A stretch of DNA of 64,000 bases from Neckera pumila (GCA_963969595.1 OZ018416.1:13966065-14030064), one strand, 5' to 3'. Positions 23,722 through 36,242 are shown, numbered from the stretch's first letter. Made by a program: numbers and translations. The notes: generated from the letters alone by a model not told the origin.

Positions 23722-24643
23722 TTAACCTTTAAAGTCCCATTGTCCCCTTAGGGGTCAAATCAAATTTCCGGCAGGTACCTATGGGCTCAATTTTTAGTGA
23801 AACTTTTCTATAAGATAGAAAAATTGATTAGCTTCATGGAAATATAGTTTTTATTCCAATTGGTGCCCATGAGCAAAAGGTATACTACAAAAGCCTCAAA
23901 CTGAACTCGGCAGGTAGCACAAATTTTCTTGCAAAAAGTCAAAATAAATTTTAATTTTTTTTTTCTCTGAAACTTTATATTTTTTTCTACACGTGAAGCT
24001 TTGATTCATTTTATTTGGACTAAAGATGAACAATTTATGGACAATCTTGTTTTTCGGGCAATCTAAGCATCTTTTTGAAAAAATAACTTGTAGGATTCAT
24101 TTTCAAATGCAATTTTCACAATTTTTTACAATAGTTTTTTTGAGAATATTGTGTTTGCTTGCTAAAACAATCTCACCATTGGGGGATTATTGTATTTCAA
24201 TCCCATCTAAGAGCTATTAACGATTTAGGTTTTTTTTCAATCTTGGACTTACTTCTACTTAACAATTTTTTAAAGAATGAAAATCAAATGTGTTTTTTTT
24301 CAAATTTTTTTCAGACTTTCAACTTACATCTTCAACATAGAGAAATTTAAATTCAAAGTTTGTAGTGCAAAAAATTTCCACAAATGGCAGTCAAAGTCAT
24401 TTGAAACTGCAGGTTAGTGTTCAAAACAACTTTCTTTTTCAACTTTGAATGCTAATATCTTCCAATCTATACAATCAAACTTCATGAAATTTTTACCACA
24501 TGATCTTTGACAAGTGAAGTACAAGATCCTACGATTAGATTCTAAAATATGTGTTTTTTTTGTATTCTTAGGTGAACGCAGCCAAAATGGCAATTTTGAG
24601 TGTTTTTTGACAGAAAAAATGGCCTTGGGACTTTAGGGGTCAA
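23722..24643 (+). mobile_element. TTAA-family element, copy 5 (subfamily B)
   Basis: 922 bp from TTAACCTTTAAAGTCCCATT to GACTTTAGGGGTCAA (TTAA decayed to TCAA at the right). Closest to copy 3. The ORFs inside are chance. Confidence 0.85.
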
Positions 24644-24911
24644 GTGCATCTTCCTTGCATCCTGATTGGCCTGCTCATCTCTTAACCAAGCTTAGATTGT
24701 TCTTGTTTGACAATATTTTTGTCACACCTTTTTGAAAAATCTGACAACTTATAGCAACTCCACTAATGAGAGTGTGGAGGTGCAGCGCTCATGCACAAGA
24801 AATGAAGAGAAAGGGTGGTGAATTACTTTATCGGTAAAACCTGATATGGCCATTGAGCCCTCAAAAAGCCATTTGATAAGACAATTTTTTCATAAAAAGG
24901 TGGAGATGCTT

Positions 24912-26619
24912 TTAACCCCTAAAGGACCAATATGCATTTTTTTGGCTACATAGAAATTTTGGGCAGGTACGTATGACTGGAGATTTCTATATTTTTGGCC
25001 CAAATTTTAATAAAAGGTAAGGACAAGGAATATCTTTTGTATGCACTAAATTTCATGACATTTGGAAATCTGAGTCAAAACTTATGGCCTCATATGTTAT
25101 TTTTTTTCATAACTGGGCAGTTCGGGCAGATAAAAAAAAATCACTTTTTGCAAAAACAAATTTTTTGTTTTCTAGAGTTATATATGCATAAAATATTTTC
25201 ATCATCCCTTTTTTTATCAATGAATCAAAAGTTGGGTGATTGCAAGAAACACTTGACATTTCTGGCTCAAAACTCAATTTTTGGCCATAGGACTGATTGT
25301 ACTATATAGTACTAAATAGTACTATGTAGTACTATGTAGTACTATGCAATACTATGCAGTATTATGTTTCCACAACACCCTTGCAGATCTCAACCGTCGT
25401 TCAAGGCGTTTGCAGATCTCAACCGTTGATTCAGTACTATGCAGTACTATTGACTGCTGCGAATTACTACAGAAGCCACTAGGAGCAAAAAATAGCAGAA
25501 AAGGAATCTGTGCACCTTTTTATTTTTAATAATTCAAAAATAATTCAAAAAATAAAAATAGAAAATACCATTTTGCTAGAAAAGATTGCGCTCACATTGC
25601 ACCAAAAAATTAATGTAGGAAATTTTTTCCCTCTTCATAACCTTTGTGCAAAGGAAGGTCAGTTTGACCCTATGTGGACAACTGACATGTTGCTACTTTC
25701 ATAAAAATTCATTGTCAACCCTTGTAATATTAGTAGACCTCCAGCATGTCCAATTTGTGGCTTCAAATTCGCATTTTTGGGTCAAAAATAGGACTAAATC
25801 CCCCCAAAATGGCCAAAGTAGACACCCAATCGGGGGCAGTTAAAACACAGTAAACTAATTTTGAAATTTAAAAAAAATTATTCAATGTTTGCAACTACCA
25901 CATATACTTTACTTACAAATTTCAAGCCAAATGAACAAATGATGTAAAAGTTATGAGCAAAAAACCACCCATTCGAGGACAAGGGGACAAAAAATAGGAC
26001 AAGTGTTTCTTGCAAACATCCAGTTATGAAGATTTTTAGTTTGCGGTCAATTATGGATTCTCCACTCTAAAATAATCTTTGAAGTCCATTATCTTACTCA
26101 GTTTTCAATATTTTTTGAAAAAAATAAAATTAGGGGATGTAGATTGTTTATTACAACATTGCAACCATTGGGATTGGCAATTTTTAATTTCATAATTGTT
26201 ATTCTTGACGATTACATATTTTGAATCATTTTCTACGACAATCTACTTACTATTTTTTTCCTATATGTTGAACAATTCCAAATGATTTGAAATTTTTCAA
26301 GCATGTAGCCAGATTGTCTAGGAAAAGAATCAAAGAAGCACAACCATTTTGGTCATTTTTTCATCAAAAAGTGAGCTTGTGAAGTGCAACTGCACAGACA
26401 AAAAAGTGATTTCCGTGAATGTGAATGCTTATTTCTTGCAATCCACACTGTGGAAATTTCTGAAATTTTTACCACATGTTCTCAAGTTAGCATACTATAA
26501 GATCCTATGGTCACATGTGTCAAAAAAAACTTTTTAAAACTTTTTTTGGTACTTGTACTCAAAATGGCAGTTTTTGAGCGTTTTTGGTGAAAACATATTC
26601 ATGGAATTTTAGGGGTTAA
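24912..26619 (+). mobile_element. TTAA-family element, copy 6 (subfamily A) with ~0.78-kb extra interior
   Basis: Intact TTAA ends: TTAACCCCTAAAGGACCAAT at 24912 and TTTTAGGGGTTAA ending 26619. The outer parts align with copy 8 (36243-37172), but about 25240-26020 has no counterpart there. That extra part includes a 10-bp repeat array and duplicated GCAGATCTCAACCGT. No target duplication was found around the extra segment, so it may be an insertion or a recombinant. Confidence 0.8.
25292..25362 (+). repeat. Short tandem repeat, TAGTACTATG-type 10-mer
   Basis: About seven degenerate 10-bp units of the TAGTACTATG pattern, followed by two copies of GCAGATCTCAACCGT and one more TACTATGCAGTACTAT block near 25433-25450. 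Confidence 0.8.
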
Positions 26620-27095
26620 CCTCTCACCGCCCGACAGGCCCAAAACTGGCCACTGAGAATTTGTCAGAGAATTTCCGAGCTTTTCACATGGAGGATATTA
26701 AGGAAGTACTTTTGGCAGCCGATTTAGGGTTCAGTTGCGGATGCAAGTCAGTTGTCTCCGATGGTTTTGAGCAAACAAATTTTCAGTTTCAATCAATTGT
26801 TTCGCCGGAGGTCTAAAATCGGACATGGCAGTTTCCATTTTATGACCGGCATTTGCCAGTGTCTTATCGTTGGGCTTAGGATGCCAGTGCTGAGGGAGTT
26901 CTGCAAGTAATTGAAACGACTTGTGCTCCCGGTAACTGGTTTGGAGCTTCTTTGGTCACAGCCGGTATCTGTGTCCTATTTCCTCACCTTCCGATCCTTT
27001 GTGCACTTTCTGTGATGCATCGTTGTTTCTCAAATTTTGGCAAGTCATTCTTGAGTTCCTTCTCCATACTTGTCCGAAATTATGAGTGCTCCGTG
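26620..27095 (+). other. GC-richer segment, possible gene fragment
   Basis: Base composition rises relative to the neighbours. A 42-codon ORF starts at ATG 26691 (MEDIKEVLLAADLGFSCGCK...) and ends near a GGAG|GTCTAA donor-like site (about 26815). No family is recognised, and nothing downstream clearly continues it. It may be debris of a host gene. Confidence 0.25.
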
Positions 27096-27098
27096 TAA

Positions 27099-27516
27099 GA
27101 GCATCCCCACTCCAGAGACGGCCAAATGGCACGGCGAGGGAGAATTTGGAGTGTAATTTGACCAAGCCCGGCCCATGTGCCCCACGGCAACACGGGTTAC
27201 GAACACGGGAAACCGGGTTTACACGGCCCCCAAGTGCTACCTCATGATTGCCTACTCGGGGAAAGAAATTCAATAATGAAAAGGTCTCTCGAAACTTGGG
27301 GAATAAATGAAAAAGTCTCTCGAAACTTGAAAATAAAGATAAAATAACTCATACCGAGCCACAAGCACGACTCTTCATTTGGCCGGGTGCTCTTCAAATT
27401 TGGCCGTGCCCGGCCATTTTTTGGCCCTCGCCGTGCGTGCCGTGGGGCACTCATTATGGCTGGGCACGGCCATTTGCCTAGTTTGAGCCATTTGCTCAGT
27501 TGGAGTGGGGATGCTC
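27099..27516. mobile_element. PIF/Harbinger-like (Tourist) MITE
   Basis: A 418-bp GC-rich element with inverted ends GAGCATCCCCACTCCA at 27099 and its complement at 27516. It is flanked by the 3-bp direct duplication TAA (27096-27098 and 27517-27519). The interior has further inverted blocks (GGCCAAATGGC, CCCGGCC, GCCCCACGGC). A TWA duplication is the hallmark of PIF/Harbinger. Non-coding. Confidence 0.75.
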
Positions 27517-27557
27517 TAAGCACTTCACCTGCCATCAATTTTGAAGCAACCGCAACA

Positions 27558-27787
27558 TTAACCCTTGAACGCCGGGCCGGTGGCCGTGGAAATCACCCTT
27601 TTGCAAAACCGTGGGAACAATTGACTTAAAAAAATGAAAAAGTACTCATTGGAAGTCAAACTACTGTAAAGGTCCTTCCTTTTCACAACAAAATTTGGAG
27701 GATGAATAGTTGCATTTCTGTCCTACACAGGAGATTCTCTTGTCATTCATCGGACGCAAAGTGTCCACCTCGACCTTCAAGGGTTAA
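27558..27787 (-). mobile_element. Second TTAA family (~230 bp), copy 1
   Basis: Exactly 230 bp between TTAACCCTTGAACGCCG and CGACCTTCAAGGGTTAA. It is inverted relative to the copy at 28017: shared blocks such as TTGGAAGTCAAA, ACAGGAGATTCTCTTGTCATT and CATCGGA appear complemented. Non-coding. Confidence 0.8.
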
Positions 27788-28016
27788 GACGGAAAAGCTT
27801 TTTTTGTTTTTTCTCCGCACTTTTGATGGAAATTACTAGAAATCTATCCGTTGAGTTTTTTGACGAATACATCTCCGCATTGACCTAGCAAAGCCCCTTC
27901 CAATCCGCACGGTTATTTTCGGCCAATTTTTCCACAATCTCCCGCATCACCAAGTCTTCTGCACCAAGGTCCAAAAGTACTCGCGCCTGCTTGTTTGAGT
28001 GTGGGCGGTGAGGGAT

Positions 28017-28246
28017 TTAACCCTTGAACGCCGCCGAGGACATTCTCCGTCCTTTGAATGACAAAGAATCTTTCCCTACAAGACAGAAGTGCAACTTTTC
28101 ATCCTCGGTATTAGGAGTAAGAAGGAAAGATCTTCAACAGTTCTTTGACTTCCAATGAATGTATTAGGCTTTTTCAAAGTAGATGATGTCACACGGAATC
28201 ACAATACATGATTTCCATGGCTACCGGTCCGTCCTTCAAGGGTTAA
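28017..28246 (+). mobile_element. Second TTAA family (~230 bp), copy 2
   Basis: Also exactly 230 bp, from TTAACCCTTGAACGCCG to CCGTCCTTCAAGGGTTAA. It lies 229 bp from copy 1 in opposite orientation. The spacer 27788-28016 is GC-richer and holds no recognisable gene. Confidence 0.8.
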
Positions 28247-28734
28247 GTATGGCCATCCATGCGCATTAGAAATGACTTGCTAGAGTAGTCGTTGTTGGCC
28301 TTAAAGCTACAGGCAGAGTTCAAACCTCTACCGTTACGCGTTGTGAGTCCACACAATCATTGATTCAGGAGCTACATGGAGGGTGGCCATTAGAGGCCTC
28401 TGGAGGGCCCCTCCACAGCCCTCCAAGGGCCCAATAAACAGTTTTTTTTTGCTTAACTAATCTTTTTTCTGCTATTCCTGTTCACCTTCAATCCCAATGT
28501 CAAATGCTTATCAGTGGCTGAAAATCCAAGTCAAAAGTGTTTAATAATGAGGGTTAAGATGTTTTAAAGCATTATACCTTAATCATTAAACATTTCTATT
28601 TGGATGCAACTTCATTCTCAATCCAAATTGTAAGAAAAAATGCAAACGCCCAAAAATAGTCAAGTGGCTTACCATCAAAATCTTTTTTATGCCAATGTGA
28701 AAGACTTATTTTGTGGACATTTGAAGTGTTTGAA
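28247..28734. other. Intergenic DNA
   Basis: It includes a GC-rich patch with self-complementary GAGGCCTC and GGAGGGCCCCTCC near 28395-28430. No gene. Confidence 0.4.
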
Positions 28735-29215
28735 GATGAGAAGAGAAGATCTTTATAGAAGTGGGGTAGTGATAGATAGAACAATGCATACGGGATATAT
28801 AAATTGGATTGAGTAGGAGCTCCACGTCTCTAAGGTAAGTGAGAAAAAGAAATTGTATTCAAAGCAGAATTTTGGGCCTCAATTAAGCATAGTGAAGCAA
28901 CTTTTTGGAAAAAGCTTTGGACAAATAAAAGCGGGATAAACAAGCTAATTTTTATAATAAAAAATTCTTTTGTGATTTCAAGTCTCCAATAAAAAGTTAT
29001 GGACAAAATTTAGACCGGATTTTTGAAAATGTCAAAGAAAATGTCAATTTTTTTTTATAATGCCTAAATGAGGCCCAAAATTTTGCTTTTCTTTTTCTCA
29101 CATAACTATGAGCGGTAGAGCTCCTATTCATCCCAATTTACATATCCTACATACATTAGTTGTCCTACTACAACCTCACTTGTATGAAGAGGTTCCTATT
29201 TTCATCTCTAAACAT
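28735..29215. repeat. Foldback repeat, second copy of the dispersed family
   Basis: Inverted arms of roughly 230 bp meet near 29040. For example GAGTAGGAGCTCC (28810) pairs with GGTAGAGCTCCTATTC (29114), and AAGCAGAATTTTGGGCCTCA with TGAGGCCCAAAATTTTGCTT. Related to 22045-22590 and 40310-41185. Confidence 0.7.
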
Positions 29216-29497
29216 ACAAATTCAAAAGCCACTTAAATTGATTTAAGTGGATTGAATTGGATAATTGGCTCGATTGGATAATTTAATTTTTAGTTTTCAA
29301 TTGAAAACCTTGTTTAATATTGGCCTTATTCTTTTTTGAAATCTGGAGTTTATTCTAATAGTGAACCAAGAACAATCGACGATCAGCTTGTATTGGCTTT
29401 TTTTATTGTGGAAGTTGGCGACAAGCCTGCTCATACTAACTAGTTTTGCAAAATCACATCATCAAACTGTGTACTTTTGACAATTTTCGTAGAAGAC

Positions 29498-30705
29498 TGT
29501 GAGCCCTCAAGTTAGCACTTGAGCCTTAGAATTTTTTTTTTCACTTTTTGCTTATATTTACGATTCATTAGAGTTCAAAAAACGTTATAAGTATGTTCAT
29601 ATGGCGTTTGGACAAAATCCGTACGAATGCGGTGAAGATTGACCAAGAAGTTCGGAAGAGCTCTAAGCACTTCTATTTACTAAAATTTAGGTATACTTAG
29701 GTGTTTGATAGAACATTTAAGAGTTGAGATGATATTAAGCCCTGATGGATAAACCGTAAAACCACCTAAATATAGACTATTGAAAGGTTTGACAAGCAAA
29801 AGTGTATACTTAGAATAAAAGAACAAAAGATTGGGAAAGAAATCATGTGACAATGCAGGTAAAAATCAAGACCATGATTACGGGCAATCTACGCGCAAAG
29901 AACAACAATTCTAACCAAAAAACATGCCAAGAGTGTAACGGTGAAGGTTGATGGTTAGATTCCCCTGGCCAAGAATGATTCCTCCTTCGAAGGGAATTAA
30001 TCCTAGACCCATAATGATTTCCCCCTTGGGTGGAAAATAAACCAGGAGATATTGAATTAGACACTCCTCTGATAAGTGCAAAGTAAGATGTAAGTATGTA
30101 CATGGCACTTGGAAACTTCTTAGAGGTTACCCAAAAAGTTTTGTAATTTTCTAAATTGCGGTTATGATTCCATGGGAAGTCAATCGTGTTTTTACGCATT
30201 AGGAAATTTCTAGAAAATCTCAAAGTGGCGGTAAAATCCCACTAAAAATTAAGATAGAATTTTTAGTGCTAATAAAGCGCCCGACCAAATTCCATTACAT
30301 TCCGACCCCGACAAGTACCAGAATCGACGGCCTTAACGAATTTTTAACGGATTTAAAAACATTTGTTGGATTGATCGGCGCACCAAGAGCTCACGATGTC
30401 CGATTGGAGTCAAATTAGACTCTTTTCTTGCTATCTTGAACCTTACCAACAACCCACGCCAGTCAAAATTTGAAAGTAAAATCATCTCCAACAATTGTTT
30501 TTTTTTACCTTTTTTATAACTACACTAAATATTGATTTGACTTGCAAAATGGCCTGAAAATAGTGGGTAAGTAATCCCTCGGACAAATTTTGGTCTTCTA
30601 AAGACATTAGCGCAATCGATTTAGAGTTTGGAGCATTTCTTCAAAAGTTAGAGCGATTACAACGGTAGTATAGAATTTTAATTAAGTTAATTTGGATTTA
30701 CCTAG
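29498..30705 (+). repeat. LTR-like segment, copy A
   Basis: It starts TGTGAGCCCTCAAGTTAGCA and matches, in inverse orientation and over its full ~1.2 kb, the segment 60665-61867. Shared landmarks include GGAATCATTCTTGG and the TTTTTAACGGATTT-type stretch. Downstream the two copies diverge. Here a TATA box (ATTTATAAATAGG, about 30893) follows, then the retroelement ORFs. I could not define a 3' LTR or primer-binding site, so LTR is the best guess. Confidence 0.55.
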
Positions 30706-31436
30706 GAGTATGTGAGGTCCCGATTTGTCACCGGGGACTCATTGTTTTCTTTTTTTCATTTTTTACAAGTTTGAGTGTACTTTTAGTTACAAAAAGCTTA
30801 AAAAAGAGTGTGAGACCAAAATAATTATGTCACATGCTAATATAGCATTTGGTCCCTTATCAATAAGTTGCCCTCAATTAAACTCGATTCCCATTTATAA
30901 ATAGGTATAAATCGGGATTTCACGTGATTAGACGGGTTTGTAATAAATAGGGCTAGAATCGCCAAATCCACAATGTAGGTGACTTCTTAGGTCTAGATTT
31001 GGTCTAAGGAAATATCGTTGAGGTCATATGTTCATTCACGACGATAGGTTTCACTTTCCCCATTCTATCAAAGAAATAGTAGAAATTCCAATTATTAGGC
31101 TTGTAGGAGTTACAATTGCAAGACGGACATCTGGGAGGAATCTGGGGATGCAGTATGTTGTTCTTGGGTGGAAATCATATTTGGAGGCCAACAACAAAAT
31201 TGGTTTGCCAAGATTCCCTCCTACACAAAAGATTTTTTAGTTACCAATTTCACAAGTAGAAGACAAGATTTGATTTTTATATAACCTTTGTGAAAAGTAA
31301 AAATATGAGCTTGCACATCCTTTGTGGAATTTAATGAGAGATTCCATAAAAAAATTTGGAATTTCACTAACTTGTTAAGTGCATTGTGAAGAACCTTGAA
31401 TGGGAATCTGACGTTGAGCCCTACCAAGTTCTGGAT

Positions 31437-32412
31437 ATGACACGAATCCCCGATTACGAAGCTTGGTGGACCATCTATCGGGGCATCCTCTTCAAGCATT
31501 ACCGAGCCAATAAGGTGGGTACTATCGAGGACGAGGATATCTCTGTAAAGGTCCTCCCTCTTAAGGACTTGTTGCATGGGCCAGTTCACTTGAAGATTTC
31601 TTTCGAGTATTGGTCACACCTTGTTCGAGAGTACCTCGTTCGTCCCAACATCTATATGCCAGATATTGCCCACAACATTGCCAGAGGAGCTTTTGGTGTC
31701 CCTCGGCATACATTTAACAAATACTTGTCGTTTTATTGGAAACCTATCATTGCAGCTTGGAACTTTGAGAACATCTACGTGAAGGAGTATTTTAACACCC
31801 AGTGCCCGACATCCAACACCAAAGAGATTCTGCTAGAGTTGCTACACATCAACATCCGGTACAACGCGCCGACGCCTCTCTTTGACGGGGAGCTCTATCG
31901 ATTTGACTCCTTGGACGTTGAAAAACTCCATGCCACTGAGAACTCGTATGTCCGGCTTGATCTGTTTAGACCGTGATACAACGGGCTTAGTCATCTGACC
32001 ACAGAGTGTTGCAGGGGCATCTCTATGCAATACGTACCCCCGAACCTCTCCACTGTCGTACAGCTTCAGTACATCATCGAATACCAAGAGGCTTGCAAAC
32101 TTTATCAGTACTTGGCCAATTACCAAATCTCTGTGTTTACCGCCCCGGACCTTTGTCATCTTCACCAACCCAAGTTTCACTCGTTAGTCTATCCGTATCC
32201 GAGCCGGAAGAAGCAAAGTCAGTACGGGCGGCTCAAGAACGCCACCTTTCTTCACCAACGAGAGCAGTTGGGAGCAACATCTGCCAAACATTGAGTTCAT
32301 CGAAGAGACACAAGCGCTATACTTCTTTGAGTACCAACCTGACTCCGCAGAGATCCTCAACACTCTGATCTGCGACAATCAGATTATAGCACTGACCATT
32401 GGCCGTAGTTAG
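31437..32412 (+). pseudogene. Unrecognised ORF upstream of gag in a retroelement
   Basis: An open frame from ATG 31437 (upstream codons open back to 31371) encodes about 180 residues (MTRIPDYEAWWTIYRGIL..., WSHLVREYLVRPNIYMPDI, AFGVPRHTFNKYLSFYWKP) to a TGA at 31974-31976. The same frame resumes (ECCRGISMQYVPPN ... YQYLANYQISVF) to about 32260, then shifts frame and ends QIIALTIGRS at 32412. The reconstruction is about 325 residues with one stop and one frameshift. No domain is recognised. It lies 117 bp before the gag start, on the same strand, and its GC content is like gag, so it is probably a non-canonical retroelement ORF rather than host sequence. Confidence 0.5.
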
Positions 32413-32462
32413 AGCACTTAGCTCTAAGTATTTTTTATCTATTAGTGTTATACTGGATTTCT

Positions 32463-32483
32463 TATATATATATATATATATAT
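32463..32483. repeat. (TA)n microsatellite
   Basis: About ten TA units between the upstream ORF and gag. Confidence 0.9.
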
Positions 32484-32528
32484 GAGTGGTTTGGTTTTGT
32501 GTGCATTTGGAGTCATCTCTGATAATAG

Positions 32529-34560
32529 ATGCCACCAAAACCTACTAACACCCCAGGATCAACTAGATCTTTGAGATCTCAGGCGGTCGAAGGCAATCCT
32601 TCTTAACCCGCATCCACTTCACCGCCTTCTGAGGAAAGGGCAAATCCTCCCGCCCCGGCTAAAGATCGAGAAAATTTCTTCGATACCTTTGAGAATGTCA
32701 ACCAAAGCAAGAGCTCATTGGCACACTCCAATGAGATGGGAGATCAAAGGCCCCCGGCTCCATCAGGACCTCCGGATGATAATCTACCAGAGTTGATGGT
32801 TGACATCGATCCCATGATGTTACCGCGAGGGCTACCTATCCAAGTTCCTCAAGGTCTAAGAGAGATTTTTGTCCCACATCACCTTCCAAAGTTCTCCGGG
32901 CCCAGGGATGATGACCCTGCCGTTCACATCGAGAAGTTTGATGAGATTCTTAGCTCTCATCTGGTTATCGACTCTGGTTACTATTTGATTTGGTTCCTTA
33001 ACACACTGACGGGGCCTGCCTACTCTTGGTATCGTTCACATGCCGTAGGGACCTTTGTAAACTGGCGACAATTGTTGGCTACCTTTCTGCGCAGCTTCCA
33101 GCTAGAGACAAGACAACAACAGGCCCTGTCTGCATTGACCAGCATCAAAAAGGGCCGACGGAGGACCTCACCACCTATATCCGGCGGTTTCAAATGGTTT
33201 GTACTCAATACGTTGGGCATCTACTCAACGATAGCACAATACGACACTACTTCATTTATTCAAGGCATCGACTCACCAATTACCATCCGAGACATCTTAT
33301 CCCAGAGGCTAGTGACGTTGGGCTATGCCATTCAAGCAGCCCTGGAAGTCGAAATCATTGACAAAGAGAACGATCAAATGGAGAGGCGAATTGACAATCC
33401 CATTCCAATCTTTATACCGGTCCACCAACAAGGGATCACCTCGATGACTTATTGATCTTTTCCACCCAAAATAGCATAGTATCCTTGTCTTCTCATGATC
33501 CAATGTTGCTTCTAACAGCACCTATTGACTAGCTTCGTACAGAGATGAGATAGGTATCTAGCAACATGACCCAGGCAGTAAGAGAACTAACGGAGCAGAT
33601 GGCATACTTGGTGAAAGGACAAAATCAACAAGCTGCCCCACGCTTCCACAAAACAGGATCACATACCACGGGGGTTTGGTGCAACCACTACGGCCAGCCC
33701 AACCACACTCTTCCATTCTGTTCATTGTTGAAAGACGACCCGCCTCAGCCCCAACCGCGAGGACAAGTTCAACCCTATCAACATCCCAACGCCCAGAAGC
33801 AAGTACAAAATACTAATTCCTTTGAGAAATCGCCTGTCCCTAAGTGTTTTACTTGTAAAAGGATACACGGACTTGGTCAGTGCTGGATAGAGAATAATGT
33901 GATCTGTGAACGTTGCGGGGATCATCATCCTACGGTACAATGTATTGTTCTTGATAAAGTCATCTCCTTAGAATATCCAAAAGCCGACTACGGTAAGTAG
34001 GCTTAGGATAACTAGAGAGGTGTTCACTTCAGTGAGCTCAAAGATGCACCTGGTCTACCTAACATGTACTACGATCACTCTAACAACCGTCAGACTCAGA
34101 ACCCGCCTGCAGCAGTGCAAACAGCACAGGGAATCATGTACCTACCACTAGCTCAGACTACGTAGGATGCTAGGTCTATTGGCCAAGATGTGCCAGAGAG
34201 TTCTAGAGCCAATGATTTCCAAAGTTCTCTCTTTGTAGGAGTTGAGGTCTCCGACATAGAGAACATCCAAAAGACCTTGCCGGCTTTGGTAGTGACCAGA
34301 GGGGGAGCAAAAATAGGCCTTCCTTTGGTCATTACCCCGGGAGAGGTCTTGTCACCTAAATCTAGCTCACACAATAGCATGCATCTTCACTCCTCTCAGG
34401 ATTCCCCTCAATTCTCAAACTTGTAGAGTACGTTGAAGGAAACTGCCAAGGAGGTCTATTTTGATGAACACCTTCCGACCCGCACAGAGCTGGATGAAAA
34501 CAAGTTCCAGTTTGTTTACAAAGGGACTCCTTTTCATCCATCGAGCCCTAGACTTTAGTC
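32529..34560 (+). pseudogene. Broken Ty3/gypsy-type gag
   Basis: The ATG at 32529 opens a frame interrupted by TAA near 32604 and continuing to 33455. It holds a retrotransposon gag domain: LPKFSGPRDDDPAVHIEKF, DSGYYLIWFLNTLTGPAYSW, FLRSFQLETRQQQALSAL. A shift near 33148 moves the conserved segment (PTEDLTTYIRRFQMVCTQYV) to another frame, and a second shift near 33255 restores the first. Further on (33566-34000) is a zinc-knuckle remnant WCNHYGQPNHTLPFC, in which the second Cys of CX2CX4HX4C is Tyr, followed by CFTCKRIHGLGQCW and CERCGDHHPTVQC. The rest to 34560 carries several stops. No protease, reverse transcriptase or integrase is seen, so this is a truncated gag-only relic. Confidence 0.8.
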
Positions 34561-34934
34561 TAAGAGCAGGAAAACCAGTAACCCTTCGTCCCCCTGCCAG
34601 AGTGATTGAAGGACAGAAGTGATTTGGGTGAAGTTTATAACAGCAACAGAGCTTGATAGATGAGACAGATCATTATCAAATTGAGATTAAAGAAGTATGA
34701 GTCCTTACAAGTAGTGTGCTAGCACGCCTATATACTGGTTTCATTTGAAAATTCTCCTTCTATGCATATACAACATATTTGACAGGCTAACGATGCCATA
34801 GTTTCATCTTGGAAGGCAAATTTCCAACTCCAAAGCAACAACACTCGCAAAACAATTTGCAAGTAAAGAAGACAAGTGCTTTAGTACAAGGTTCAAGTGA
34901 AGGAGGTTCATTCAATTGAGAATATTTGAATCCT
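34561..34934. other. Retroelement tail / intergenic
   Basis: The frame beyond gag is full of stops. Nothing recognised. Confidence 0.4.
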
Positions 34935-35855
34935 TTAACCCCTAAAGGACCATTGTCCCTTCGGGGGACAAATGCATCTTTGGGCAAGTATCTACGGGTT
35001 GAAATTTTCTCCTAATTTTTTGAAACTTTTTTGGAAGGTAGAAAAGCTGATTAGCTTCGTGGGAGTATAATTTTTTCACAATCAGTGCTCGGAAACAAAA
35101 GTTATGACCAAATAAGCTCAAAACAATGGACGGCGGGCAGCAAAAAAAATTTGCAATTTTTTTTTTCTTAGTATTTTTTTTCATAGATTATACCTTTGTC
35201 TATCTAAAAAGATTTTATTCATTTCATTTGAATTTGTTTTGAGAAAGTTATAGACATTCTTTTTTTTGGGCAGTTAGATGCTTAGAGCATCTTTTTGAAA
35301 AAAATAACTTGTAGGATTCATTTCTAAACGCAATTGTTCAAAATTTTCAATATTTTTTTTAAGGTTTAGTTTATTTTCTAGAACAATCTCACCATTGGGA
35401 TTAGTGCATTTTAATTCCATCTAAAATATATGAATACTTTAGATTTTCCTTCTATCTCATACCTACTTCTACTTAACAATTTTTTAATAATGAAAATGAA
35501 TTTTTTCTTAATTTTATTTTTTTTCCTAGATTTGCAACTCAATTCTCCACTATAAAGATTAAAAGCTCAAAACTTTGTAGTGCAAAAATTTTAAGTCAAA
35601 AATGTTCAAAGTCAAAAAATCCAATCCCACAATGTGTTGAAAAAGTTGTTTTTTTCACTTTAAACGCAGATATCTTGCAATTTGTACGGTCAAAAATTTT
35701 GAAATTCTTTCCACACATTCTCATAATAGTTAGGTGTAATATCCTATGGTTAGATGTGCAAAAACAAAAATTAAATATTTTTCACTCTTTACTATAAAAA
35801 TGGCAGTTTTGGGTGTTTTTTGGCAGAAAAAAGGCCTTAGACCTTTAGGGATTAA
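34935..35855 (+). mobile_element. TTAA-family element, copy 7 (subfamily C)
   Basis: 921 bp from TTAACCCCTAAAGGACCATT to GACCTTTAGGGATTAA. Next to the left end is the hairpin-forming GTCCCTTCGGGGGAC. Same orientation as copy 9 (43654). Confidence 0.9.
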
Positions 35856-36242
35856 ACAAGGTTGGATTTTGCTTATAGGCCAATTAGAAAGGAAAAATGA
35901 ATGAATAGTTGACTTTATGAGATTCTAGGGAAGCTAGTTATTAGTTAGAAGAAGTTAGATAAACTTTGTTTTGAGACCTCATTTGATTCCAAGGAAATTG
36001 GCCAAGAAGTTGGTATTAGATTTGGTTAGATTTTATTCCTACAAAATATCTCCAAAAGCTGGTATTAGATTTGGTTAGATTTTATTCCTACAAAATATCT
36101 CCAAAAGCTGGTCTTAGATTTGATTAGATTTATTTCCTTAGAAATATCTCCCAAAAGAAAAGAAAATACTTGAAAGAAAAAACAAAAGAAACAAAAGAAA
36201 AGAAAATACTTGGAAAAAGAATTGGGGATTTCTAAAAACCCA

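Noticed and set aside
29843..30223. 126-codon minus-strand ORF in LTR-like copy A and a similar plus-strand ORF at 61273-61500
   Set aside because: They lie in the shared LTR-like segment and show no domain; parallel openness is explained by sequence homology.
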